From Rhipicephalus microplus (Eukaryota > Arthropoda > Arachnida > Ixodida > Ixodidae): a stretch of 64,000 nt of DNA. The first letter of the stretch is position 1. Every line of letters begins with the position of its first letter. This document shows positions 1 to 9,570 of this stretch, piece after piece. The notes beneath the pieces were generated by a model. That model searched no databases. It was given only the letters and a program-made list of their open reading frames with translations, and was not told where the DNA came from. Position numbers and translations under genes: made by a program. The stretch lies in contig NC_134707.1 in NCBI RefSeq assembly GCF_043290135.1, positions 72,565,008-72,629,007 of the forward strand, in the 5' to 3' direction.

Positions 1-984
1 TTTACGGTGCACGGGTGACAACGTAACATTTGTCCGACAATCCTTGGTGCAGGATGAAGCACCTATGTGGTCTACTACGATAGTGTTCTGAATTATACGT
101 GATATTTACCATCGCAAAAAGCACCATATTGTGGCGTTCTTAGCGGATGGTAGCACACTGTTTGTTTCTGAAAGACAAGGTGCAAATTATTTCAGCCTAC
201 TTTTGTGGCACGACTTCTTTGAAGTGCATGATATTCACGCTGCATGATGTTATCAATCGGAATATACTTGAAGCTCGGGATCTCCATCACCAGGCAGTGA
301 GTGCAAGTAACAATACGTCATGAAGGAGGTAAAGTGGAATGTACTAGCGAGTTCACTAGACGAACAGAAAGAAGGTGGTAGCAGGAGCTTACTACTAGAA
401 AGAGTCGATGACTCTGGTTCAATGCCCGATTCAAGGTACGTCAAGTTAAAAGCCTGGAAAGTAAACCAGGGATTTCTTCATGATGCACAAGTGAGACAAA
501 ACACCTTACAGTCTTGTAGCAATAAGGTTGGCTGGGTCTTTCACGGGAGAGGATAGACCCAATATTCGTTTCACGGGGAGGAGTGTCTTGTATAATTTCG
601 TTACAAGGTATCGCCCGGCAAAACTCAGCGTGTCATTGTTCGACGCATACTTAGTGGTAATATACGCCAGTTGGCCCAGAAAGTTTGATGACAGGGTATG
701 AGGTGGCAAGAAAACAATCGACGGAACTTAACGAAACAGAACAGTGGGAAAGACGTGTCTCGGTTGAATCTCTCTCATCGATAGTATATTCAAACGAGTG
801 GCCATAGAACTGATTGGGCCATGAAGCCAAACAGGTGAAGCGGAGTGCGAAACATGCGACCGTCGTTCACTTTGCCATGCGTTGCCTAAATGCGTTGCCT
901 CTACCTGCATTTGATCCGGCATGTGTGAATTAGGGACTGCTAGAAATATTCTCACGAGGACCCCCCCCCCGGGAAATCCTATTG

Positions 985-1560
985 AATGGGCATTACACTT
1001 CACTTCTGACTTGATGAAAGAAGTGAATTATCTATTGGCCATCAAGTACCTAAGCTCGATGCCAGGTCAAACCATGAAAAACAGCTTCTCGCGTGGTTTA
1101 TTGAAACTTCAAAAGAAATGCTGGGAAAGCTCTGCTAGGGGGAACCGAAATCCTGGGATCGGGAACTAATGCCGATGTTTTTGTCTACCATGAAGTACCG
1201 CAGACTGGTATGGAATTAGCTGTGTTTGAACTCATCTACGGCCAGAACATCAGAGTTCTATTTAGTCTCCTCAAGGAGGCGTTGGATGGAGAACACATCA
1301 GCAGTGAGGTTAAAAACACGTATGGGCGCATTTTAGATATACCTAATTGTCTAGAGAACGTGTTAAATCTGGCTACAGTACCTTGTGTGGGCGAGAAAAA
1401 CACAAAAAATTCATTAATACCGAAGGCACAATAATGATCAGCTTGAAGTAGGAGACCGTGCAATAGTTTAGCTGTCCAATGTAGCAAGTACGTTGCTAAT
1501 GCAAACGAATGGTCCTTGTCTGGTCACTCGCCGCAAGCAGCCTTCGTCGTCGTGATGGCA
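985..1560 (+). pseudogene. Integrase core and C-terminal remnant
   Basis: One frame reads HFTSDLMKEVNYLLAIK near 993-1045, matching the 'G-x-Q-F-T-S-D-L/M' stretch around the second catalytic Asp of retroviral-type integrases. After a frame change, FELIYGQNIRVLFSLLKEA follows at about 1225-1285; this corresponds to the '(F)ELVYG' segment near the integrase end. The frame then continues through VGDRAIV-stop-LSNVASTLLMQ, which matches the SH3-like tail normally followed by 'WKGPF'. Several stops are present, so no functional integrase is encoded. Confidence 0.6.
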
Positions 1561-1799
1561 GATAGGTAAACAGACGAACGACACCATGAAAAGCAAGAAT
1601 ACGATTCCGCTTGGTGAGAAATAGGAGGTCACAAAAAGCGCATATCTGTCTAATTCCGACTTAATACAAAGGTGTGTTTGCTGAGGTTCCAGCAAAGATC
1701 AACATTTTGGATTTTCAGCTGCATCTGAGGACTTTCGTGCCGATTGCTACACCACAAGGCGCATTAACATCGACAAAGAAAGGAGTGGTAAAAAGTCAG

Positions 1800-2215
1800 G
1801 TTTCCGTAATGAGGAAAAAAGGGGTATTGGATTCTCTCAGTGCCGCCTAATATCAAGAAGAGTGACAACACATATCACCCTTGCATCGACATTCGACGAA
1901 ATAACGATGTTTACGAATCAGATGCACAATTGATACCGAAAATGGACGTAATGCTTGGAAAAGACGCCACAAAGAGATACTTCTCGAAATGTCGAATGAA
2001 TAAAGAACATCGACAAGTTCCACTGGACTACTCGTCTAGATTTCTGATGATTTTTCGGCTTGAACTGCACAATATCAGCTTATTTACATGTCACTTCGTA
2101 TAAACACCGCATCCGTGGTGTTCACATAGTTCGCGAATACCTTCCAAATGTCCTACATTACATTGACGGTGTGCTATATACAATGAATCAATTATTGCAC
2201 TGAGAGAAGCAAGAC
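1800..2215 (+). pseudogene. Reverse transcriptase N-terminal half, inactivated
   Basis: The frame from about 1850 contains CIDIRRNNDVYESDAQLIPK and then KRYFSKCRMNKEHRQVPLD. These are the Ty3/gypsy RT motifs usually read as 'C-I-D-F-R-x-L-N' and 'Y-F-S-K-x-D-M-x-K-G-Y-W-Q-V-P-L'. The catalytic Asp of the second motif is replaced (KCRM). After a frame change, LPNVLHYIDGVL appears near 2135-2180, where the catalytic 'Y-I-D-D' box has become YIDG. Both changes indicate an inactive relic. The RNase H and connection domains are missing, presumably lost or deleted before the SINE at 2361. Confidence 0.65.
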
Positions 2216-2360
2216 TGATCATCAAGCCCCAGAAGTAGGAGGTTGGCGTGACGTCCACCATGTCTTTAAGTGATAGTTTAGGGGGAGAAAAAAGCAGGCC
2301 CTGAAAAGTACGGTTGAAAAGACTGCCGCAATACCAAAACCTGAGACAAAAAAAGAAGCT

Positions 2361-2604
2361 GATTGATTGATTGATATGTGGGGTTTAACGTCCCAAAACC
2401 ACTCTATGATTATGAGAGACGCCGTAGTGGAGGGCTCCGGAAATTTAGACCACCTGGGGTTCTTTAACGTGCACCCAAATCTGAGCACACGGGCCTACAA
2501 CATTTCCGCCTCCATCGGAAATGCAGCCGCCGCAGCCGGGATTCGAACCCGCGCCCTGCGGGTCAGCAGCCGAGTACCTTAGCCACTAGACCACCGCGGC
2601 GGGG
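2361..2604 (-). mobile_element. Ruka-like tRNA-derived SINE, full length
   Basis: Read on the minus strand, the element starts with CCCCGCCGCGGTGGTCTAGT, which holds a pol III A box, and continues through a B-box-like 'ggttcgaatccc'. The body follows, and the element ends in a (TCAA)n tail seen here as gattgattgattga. It is one of the two best-preserved copies in the window, with the copy at 14931-15170. Both pol III boxes are intact by eye. It lies directly downstream of the decayed gypsy element. Confidence 0.85.
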
Positions 2605-2628
2605 CAAAAAACTCACTCAGCTACCACT

Positions 2629-2699
2629 CAACCACTCAGCTACCACAGCGGTGAGGCCGCTGTGGTAGCTGAGCGGTTGGAGCATCGAACGCGCTATTC
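2629..2699. repeat. Hairpin built from two tRNA-SINE heads
   Basis: The arms at 2629-2651 and 2657-2679 are 23 bases each, differ at one position and are separated by a 5-base loop. The right arm continues to 2699 as the 5' part of a second tRNA-derived SINE, with the A-box-like 'ggtagctgagcggttggagc'. That SINE type is also present at 14834-14929. The left arm is an inverted copy of the same head. Confidence 0.8.
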
Positions 2700-2948
2700 G
2701 AAAAAAAGAAGCTGCGGTAACTTCTTGGACTGACGGGACACTACCAAAGTTTGATGCCCCTTTGTGCGGAAAAGCTGACGTTTACCTCAGAAAATTGCAA
2801 GAAAGAGGATTTCTTGGAATCCTTGATGAAAAGCGGAATTTAAAACACTGAAGAATGCTCTGGCTTCGATACCAAATGTGAAGGCTCTCAATCTGGAATG
2901 AGTGTTGGTGCTTTGCATGAACGCTTCCGGCACTTTTATCGGCGCCAT

Positions 2949-3042
2949 GTCATGGTATCGGCACCAACAAGGCTGGCATAGGATGCCAAGTGTAGGCGCC
3001 GATACCATGACGGCATCCTACACTCGGCATCTCATGCCAGCC
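2949..3042. repeat. Interleaved inverted repeats (A-B-A'-B')
   Basis: Segment A (2949-2965) is complementary to A' (2995-3011) at 16 of 17 positions. Segment B (2971-2996) is complementary to B' (3017-3042) at 23 of 26 positions. The pairs interlock instead of nesting, the topology of a pseudoknot. No coding sequence overlaps convincingly. Confidence 0.75.
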
Positions 3043-3849
3043 GCCAGCTGTTGCCCCGAGAGAAGAATTACTCCACAAAAAGCGTGGACGTTTTGCGCTA
3101 GTCTGGGCTATAAGAAAACTTCGCATTTTATAAATAAAAAGGACATAATACAGTACATAGCAAAAGTCAAGCACTTGAACCGTATGTCCTTCAAAAGGTT
3201 TTAGCTCTGCAAGAATGTTTGTTTGCCATCCAGCATATAAACGGGCCTGATTACGCTGACGCAGTCTTTCTGAGCAAGTTTACAGCAAGTTATATCTTCA
3301 AAATTGACTTTACTTTGATATCTGTATGGTTTTCCGTATTTTCTTTTTCCATCTAGATTTAGGGCTTCGAGATGTGTAGATTAGGACAGTACAGTAGGCA
3401 GGGCGGGGAACATGATGGCGCATTTGTGGAGTGATGGAAAAAGCGCTATTCACGGCACTGTTATTTTCCAAAGGAGAAACGAAAATGAAAGGGAGGCTTG
3501 CGTGGTGAAGCATGCTGAGTTTTAAAGGGCCCGCAGATGGAAGACATGGAGGACAACGCAGAAGAAATCGGCATGGGCTTAGAAAAGTGAAAAGCAGAAC
3601 TAAACAAAATGCCGATTGTGGAACACCATGATGATCATTTGAAAAGTGGATGGAGAGAGATGAAAGTGACAGGCAGATGACTCAGGATCAGCGGGAGCAG
3701 AGGGAGAAGATGGACCACGTATCAGGGCTGTCCAGTCTAGAACAAAAAGCAGGACCTTCACTACTGTGTACCGGTTACATGAGAGTCCTCATGGTGACCT
3801 GCTGCTGCTGGCGTGAGTCGCGGCTGCGCCGACGTTGATGATGAGTAGT
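3043..3849. other. Unassigned stretch
   Basis: Short reading frames only, with no motif I recognise. The sequence is moderately AT-rich and ends at the poly(A)-like 3' end of the minus-strand LINE at 3850. Confidence 0.4.
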
Positions 3850-5300
3850 GTTTTTTTTGGCGCAAGAGTCATTTGATGGTTTTAGAGTGCCAGGTCATCG
3901 AATGAGATGTCAACAATGAATGTCTCGGTGGCTGTATAAGGACCTTAAAATTCCTAACGCTAAGGCGGGTAAACTTAAATAATGAATTCATGCCAGTGAC
4001 GTGAAATGTATAGTGAGAATGGGTGGTGAAAGGTTCTGATAGTAAAGAACGGTGGAGATATTTGACCTTGCACAAGTGCATCATCTGCGTCCTTGTGTCC
4101 AAGGGGTGCGACGCAGGTGCTTTTCAACGTAGCTACCGCCGCAGCAACCTCCATTTAGAGGTCGCGCTACGCGATGCTTCGGTATATTACATTAAAAGTG
4201 CGGATTTATCTTAAAAAGCCAATATAGATTTATGAGAGAAAAGTGGTTCCCTCCCGATGAACATAGCCGGGTGAAGTGGTATTTGTTGTCGATAAGGTAA
4301 TGAGAAACGTTGTCTTCTCAGGGTGTGTAAGTGTTCACACTAGATTAAAATGTGAAGCACTGTTGGTGCTTCACCACATCTTTCACAGAATGGTGGATCA
4401 CCACCAGATAAAAAGTATGAGTGTGTCATATATGTGTGCCCTATCCTGAGCCTTGTTAGTGTTACCTCTGTACGACCTGAACTTGATAATGGCTGTCGAT
4501 TACCAAGGTGTGGCGTAATAACGAGTAGTTTGTTTTTCTGCGTGCTGATCCCACGTGCTCTGCCAGTAATTCCTGAACTTTCGTTTGAGGGCATTTTAAG
4601 GTGAAGGCCCGGGATTCATATGGGTGTATTGGCAGTGCTTTTGTGAACAAAGGGATCGAGCTGATGCGCCATCACGTTGCCTTAGATCTCATGGCGTGCT
4701 GGCACTCAGCACACTACAACATGCTGTTTTAGTGTGTAGACTTTGCATAAAATAGAGTATAAAGTGAGACAACCACCGGGTTTTTTTGTTTTTTCAGAGT
4801 TTGCAGAGCTTTTACCACACTGAGGAAGTTCGTGTAAATTACTGCTTTTTGTAGTTGTAATGGTTCGTTGTGTATAGCCGCCATAAATATCGCGTAAACT
4901 TTCGCTGTGAATATGCTTTTATCTGAATGTAGAGGCCCAGCATCCAAAAAGGATGACCCAACAGCAGACAAAACAGTCAGACTTAGAGGCATCAGCGAAA
5001 AACTCAGGACACGTGTATTTGTGTTGAAGTTCCAGGCCGTATATGCGTATGTGGGCAATGGGCACGTGTTTGGTAACCTCTAGGAAAGACTTATCGCAAT
5101 CTAGAATCTGCCACTGCCACGGTGGCAGGTATGCCACAGAGGCCAGTAAGCTGTGTTCAAGTGACACACCAGTCTCATCAGCGAGATCTTTCAGGCGAAC
5201 TGTATAGGGCTGTTTCACCGAAGGTATGTTTTGAAACCGAAATGAGCTCGACAAATCGTTAACAGTGTAATCCGGTTGTGCAGAGTGAATTGATGTTGAG
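3850..5300 (-). mobile_element. LINE with RNase H domain, 5'-truncated (I/Jockey-like)
   Basis: On the minus strand this holds the last part of a LINE ORF2 (about 5254-4340), then a 3' untranslated region of roughly 490 bases. The end is A-rich, seen as a T run at 3849-3858 on the plus strand. The UTR includes 'gacctggcactctaaaacc' close to the end, a sequence I associate with an abundant tick LINE. Only the RNase H and C-terminal part remains; the endonuclease and RT are absent. It is a 5'-truncated insertion later broken by frameshifts. Confidence 0.7.
4340..5254 (-). pseudogene. LINE ORF2 RNase H and C-terminal zinc motif, frameshifted
   Basis: Minus-strand frames include FFADASKSDCFV, where 'T/F-A-D-A-S' is the RNase H start with its first acidic residue. 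AIYTNFLSVVKALQTLKK-type sequence follows, equivalent to 'Y-T-D-S-L-S-V-V-K-A-L' with the Asp changed to Asn. Near 4440-4380, EVTLTRLRIGHTYMTHSYFL and CERCGEAPTVLH match the 'L-x-R-L-R-I-G-H-T' and 'C-x2-C-x(n)-T-x-x-H' C-terminal zinc motif of I/Jockey-type LINEs. The frame shifts at least twice between these blocks. Confidence 0.7.
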
Positions 5301-5399
5301 AATCACTGAGCTGGAGACTGCGTTGGCGACAGAGCAAGAAAAAAACGCGGGCTATGCGAAAAAATGCTCAGGTCTGCTGAGGAGGCAATAGTGAAAGTG

Positions 5400-5900
5400 A
5401 ACAACCCTACTGAAACGTTCCGTATGAAATCTTACGGAAAATATATGGACTCCGTAACATTTCCTTATGCTACATACGGAAAAAATATGGAGTTTTCTGG
5501 AAATATAAGGAAGTTGTATGGCACTTACGGAAAGCTTCTTATGGAGTATAAGGAAGGATAAGGAAATGGTATGGCGCATACGGAAAGTTTTTTATGGAGT
5601 ATACGGAAAGATAAGGAAAATGTATGGCATATATGGAAGGCTTTTTATGGAGTATATGGAAGGATAAGGAAAGATAAGGAAACTTATGGAGCATACGGAG
5701 AGTTCATGATTGAAGATATGGAAGGATAACGAAAGTGTATGGAGTGTACAGAAGCTTGCATAAGGAAAATGCAGAATGTAAGGTCTTACGGAAATATACA
5801 GATTTTGTAAGGTGCTTACGAAAATGTGCAATAGTGTATGAAAGGCATGTGGATTGTTGCAAAAATGTGGAAACACTACAGTTGTTGTCACATTTTCAGC
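5400..5900. repeat. Degenerate tandem repeat, about 53-bp unit
   Basis: Units start with 'tacggaaag' and run through 'ttatggagtata' and 'ggataagga'. Clear units are 5526-5578 and 5579-5631 (53 bases each), 5632-5693 (62 bases, with an internal duplication) and 5694-5746. Flanking sequence on both sides is a decayed form of the same motif. Minus-strand frames are open through it and rich in Phe/Tyr/Ser; I regard these as repeat artefacts. The left edge shares 'actgaaacgttccgta' with 21227-21242. Confidence 0.8.
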
Positions 5901-7433
5901 AGGAAATCCGAGCTCTATAAAGTTATAAATGAATGCACAGTGACATATATAGTACAAAAGAGTAACGCAGGCTAGTCTGTGTTGTCAGTCACCGCTGTTC
6001 GCCCTTTTCCAGAATGAATACAACTTCTACAGATGACCAGGTGCTAAAGTCTGTCACACGGAAAATGTGTCATTCACAAGGAATGACAATAACTGTAATT
6101 TTACTTGCATGCTGTCACACGAAAACAAATCAAGCAAAAAAGCATAACTTCAAGGGCTCGTTTCTTGGTAGAAACAATAATAATGAGAACTAAATTCAAT
6201 GTGAATGAACTTGTCAATATTAGTGAAATTGTTCTCATTAACATCGGCAAAGAGAAATGTCACTTTAAAATATCGACCATGAGCTTAGCTCTCCTGAGCA
6301 CCGACAAAAGAAATGAAAATCTATGAAAACTAATTGCATGTATCCTAAAAATAATTTTTTATTGATAGTATGTGTTCCTACAATATAAATACAGCTATAC
6401 ACAACTTGCCACAGCTTCCCGACAGAAACGAGGTAGGGGCAGAGGGAGTGGTCAGAAAAATAATTAAGTATGAGAGCACAACTGATATGTACAAACACAT
6501 AATGGTGCTTATCATTGATGCATGGATGATCGTGTGTAGAGCTGGGTCGTTTTGAGATTTTCAAAAGCATTGTTTCAGACCACCATGCTGATTACGCTTC
6601 AATTGTAGTGCTACATAAGACACAACTTATGGGCCAGCTTTAATGAATAAGAAGATTATAGGTTAAACAAATGCTTTAAAATATATCATATCATGGCTGC
6701 ATGGACGCATACAAGCTATGTAAAGCGCAATAAAGTGAGGACGCATGAGCTTCTTTTGATGCTTCAACTGTGCTGCAAAGAAATTTAACCAATGTCTGTG
6801 TGTGCAACATTGTCCATTTTAAACTATCTATATGTATATATATAATTCCTACTGCGAGTTAAGCTACGTAGCACTCCATAACTCTTCCTTTTATTAAGGG
6901 CAATTTTTCAAACAATCAACATTATTCATTTTCTGTCTCATGACTTCGTACCCGCAATTCTTGGTTTGGCTCGATCACAATTGTGCAGCCCTTATTTTGG
7001 AGGAATCAAAAAACATCAACCAAAATTTTGGAACTGCTTCTCGGTGATATTGCCTTCCCTCAACTGCCACAGCTTGAGATAAGTCATATAGCAAGTCTCG
7101 CGCATACCTAGGGCGTGCCCTTGAAGAAACTGGCCCGGCTGTGAAATGCTCAGTTTTTTCTCAAATAAATTTTTTGGTTTGAGTTTTCTCACTTCTCGAG
7201 TCCCTTCACAATCAAGCAGACCCAATGTTCCCCTTAGTCCTTAATTTTGTTATATTATGAAATAAATAAAAAATTAATAATGAAAATAAAAATACTAATA
7301 ACTGTTGCGCAAAAAACACAGTCTCACATACGTACTTGAACGCAATATTGCTTTTATTTTGTTTTAGAACCTAAGGCATTAGAAAACATAGCAGTACAAT
7401 AAAAACGTTGAAAAAAAAAACAAAAAAAATTAA
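5901..7433. other. AT-rich stretch without recognisable gene
   Basis: It contains only short open frames, homopolymer runs and a short 'tatatgtatatata' tract near 6830. I see no transposon protein motif and no convincing exon. Confidence 0.4.
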
Positions 7434-7512
7434 ACTTCGCGGGACTCGAACCTGCGCCACATAGTTCTGCTCGTGTACGTGAACTGAGTGCGTTAGCTTG
7501 CTAAGCTATTCG
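7434..7512 (-). pseudogene. tRNA-like sequence at a LINE tail
   Basis: On the minus strand an A-box-like 'tagcttagcaagctaacgc' is followed about 45 bases later by 'ggttcgagtccc', a near-consensus pol III B box. T-rich DNA follows. The T arm (gcagg-ttcgagt-cccgc) pairs at four of five positions, but I cannot pair a seven-base acceptor stem. It is therefore more likely a tRNA relic or SINE head than a working tRNA gene. Confidence 0.45.
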
Positions 7513-8535
7513 CTTTTTTTTTCTTTATTACCTGTTTTTCTGTACAGGTGTTCACACAGAAACATGAATGATAAAATACACTTGGACCAATATTTGATCC
7601 GAAGTGCTCACATTAAAATTTTTTCAGGTTGCACAATTCCTCTAACATTGTTAGCCAGCTGGGAGGTTCTTCTTCTTGTTTATACACCTCAGTGATATAC
7701 CGCATATTTGCAATGAAGTTCTCCCGGACAGGACGTATGTTCTGGTCAAGATGTCTGTAAGCCATAGTGGTCTGCCAGATGCTGTGAAGGCTAATTAACA
7801 TAACCATGTCGTATGGTATGCCATCGTCCTCATCCACACAGAGAAAACGAATGCCATGGCTTGTAATGGGGAGATCTTTTTTCAATGTTCTTTGAAGGAT
7901 GTCCCAATGAAAGACAGCGTCCCAGCAATGAATAAACACATGGTCTATTGTCTCAGGTGTTTTACAAAGTAAACAATTGGTTGTCCATGGTACATCGATT
8001 CCCTTGTACGCTAGCCACTGCTTTACGGGGAGAGTCCCGGAATGCAATTTAAAAAAGAAAGTTTTTGCCCCTGCTTTTACTTTCATCTTTTTGACCCTTT
8101 TCAAAACATCCTGTCCGGGTCCTCCATTGAACATAGATCTGTACAAAGGTGTTGGTAACAAGACATCACGGAGATCCCTGTACAGATTTTTTCGCTTAAC
8201 AGTGGCAAGATATTCCAGCGAAAAGCGCACTTTCAAAAACTCAAAAGACTGTATAACTTCTCTCAAAAAACCAGACACATATCGGCACATACCACTGTTT
8301 GTAGACACAACAAAATCTGGGATGCGTGATGACAGCCTTACTTTTATCACTGTTTGCAGAAATTTGTTTCTTTGATCGCGAAGGAAAATAAACCGAGAGA
8401 CAACTTGTCTAATAAATAAATGACATAAACCGAGTCCGCCATTACTAACGGACTCTATTCGCGCTGAAGGTAGAACATGGTTTAAGTTATGTATATAAAT
8501 TTGCTTTTTACACGCTATGTGTTGGCATATTTATG
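7513..8535 (-). mobile_element. LINE 3' end with zf-RVT-like protein
   Basis: A 5'-truncated non-LTR retrotransposon on the minus strand. It consists of a C-terminal coding part, a 3' untranslated region of about 90 bases and a terminal 'aataaagaaaaaaaa' at about 7528-7514. The tRNA-like sequence at 7434-7512 follows immediately. Confidence 0.75.
7613..8530 (-). pseudogene. LINE ORF2 C-terminal region (zf-RVT-like), frame still open
   Basis: The minus-strand frame is open from a stop at about 8531-8533 down to the stop at 7613-7615, roughly 305 codons. It begins inside a protein, so there is no true start. Near its start it reads SNGGLGLCHLFIRQVVSRF. About residues 170-215 contain FFFKLHSGTLPVKQWLAYKG, then C-L-L-C-K-T-P-E-T-I-D-H-V-F-I-H-C, which fits the C-x2-C...H-x4-C zinc-binding domain after the RT in L1/Tx1-like and similar LINEs. 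RT and endonuclease are missing. The uninterrupted frame suggests a fairly recent insertion. Clade is uncertain. Confidence 0.75.
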
Positions 8536-9420
8536 TACGATATGCGATCGTATCTATTGTTGTGTGCATATGTTTTCGGATTGCATATACGTCACATGCT
8601 TTTCGCATGTCTTTCAACTATAGATTTCTGCCCCGCCGCGGCTGAAAACAAGTATTTTTACACCCACACACAAGCTTGAGCAGTTGAAGGTTGTTTCCCG
8701 GGGCTCTCTTGCGATTGAGTCGGCCACCACAGGGAATTAGAGTGATACGCCATTAATCCCTGCATCTAGCTGTATTCCACTTGGTAGCTCTATCGCTTGA
8801 TGACGAATCGAGCGCGGGGCGCGACGCTATTGCGCACGACCATGCCTCGCGTAGCGGCGACATCAGCTGAGTGCGCCGGCCGGCTTGCTTCGATTTGCTT
8901 CAGAGCAAAGAAATGTCATACCTTGAAAGATTGCGTACTGCACTATGTCAAAATGTTACTGCTTTGTAGCCATCCTATGATTCATTGAGAATTGATAACT
9001 CTGATATCACTACTGTAGAGCTTTGCGTCGGCGACACGCACCGAACGTGAAACCGCACTACGTCTGTCGTAGAAGCAGTAGGAAGCTGTCGTCTGCTAGA
9101 ACAAAAACAAAACAAAGACCTGGAAAATATTTATAAGTTGTAACTTGTTTTTGAATAACCGTTTACCACTTTTAAAGTTATTTTGCCAGATGACATACAT
9201 TTTTTTTCAGTTTATAGCAGCGACAGATGTTTTTTTTTATTTTCCTCACACAGATATCCAAGCCAAATCTATTCACAGCTAAAGCCACATGTTGTTTGTC
9301 TTTGTCTCCGTGGGCATGCCGTTTCGATGCGTCTCTCATGTGTTCGCGCTGCTACACACGAGAGCACGAAATGTTAAATTTATGCAAGAAAGCACCGTTC
9401 CTCGTTTGTGTGATGTGCTA
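8536..9420. other. Intergenic stretch with a CpG-rich patch
   Basis: 8795-8895 is rich in CpG ('gcgcggggcgcgacg', 'gcgccggccggc') inside AT-rich flanks. A short 'ccccgccgcgg' at about 8631 resembles a Ruka head but nothing of the body follows. The rest shows only short frames. Confidence 0.35.
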
Positions 9421-9570
9421 AGATTGCGCCCTATTCCCGCGGTTGTTCGAGTGCGGATCAAGTGCGAGTCGTCCAAGGAATCGGCGGGTTGGGCGGGCGC
9501 TCGAAGGACTCCGAGGGGACGGCTGACGCCTGTGGTCGCTTCCCTCAGGACAGTGTGAAAGAAACTAAAG
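9421..9570 (+). other. Candidate first exon in CpG-rich block
   Basis: A GC- and CpG-rich segment ends at 'gaaactaaag|gtaagg', a strong consensus 5' splice donor with its GT at 9571-9572. CpG-rich DNA continues to about 9860, as would fit a promoter-proximal region. No start codon gives a frame that joins the next candidate exon in phase, so if real this exon is probably untranslated. There is no transcript evidence. Confidence 0.3.

Larger units (their letters stand above)
1..2240 (+). mobile_element. Decayed Ty3/gypsy-type retroelement with integrase upstream of RT
   Basis: Translated fragments on the plus strand are retroelement pol pieces broken by stops and frameshifts. In order they are a possible integrase zinc-finger remnant near 840-880, the integrase core and C-terminus (about 985-1560), then the first half of a reverse transcriptase (about 1800-2215). 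The integrase-then-RT order is unusual for Ty3/gypsy and recalls GmR1-type elements, a Ty3/gypsy lineage with copia-like domain order. The first 800 bases hold short open frames that I cannot assign to gag or protease. No LTR is visible, and the element ends before the Ruka SINE at 2361. Confidence 0.6.

Noticed and set aside
5592..5957. 121-codon minus-strand frame rich in Phe, Tyr and Ser
   Set aside because: It falls in the 53-bp tandem array and repeats with it; it is not a gene.
7434..7512. Functional tRNA gene
   Set aside because: A and B boxes are present but no acceptor stem can be formed.
7977..8375. 132-codon plus-strand frame
   Set aside because: It is the antisense shadow of the LINE C-terminal frame at 7613-8530.
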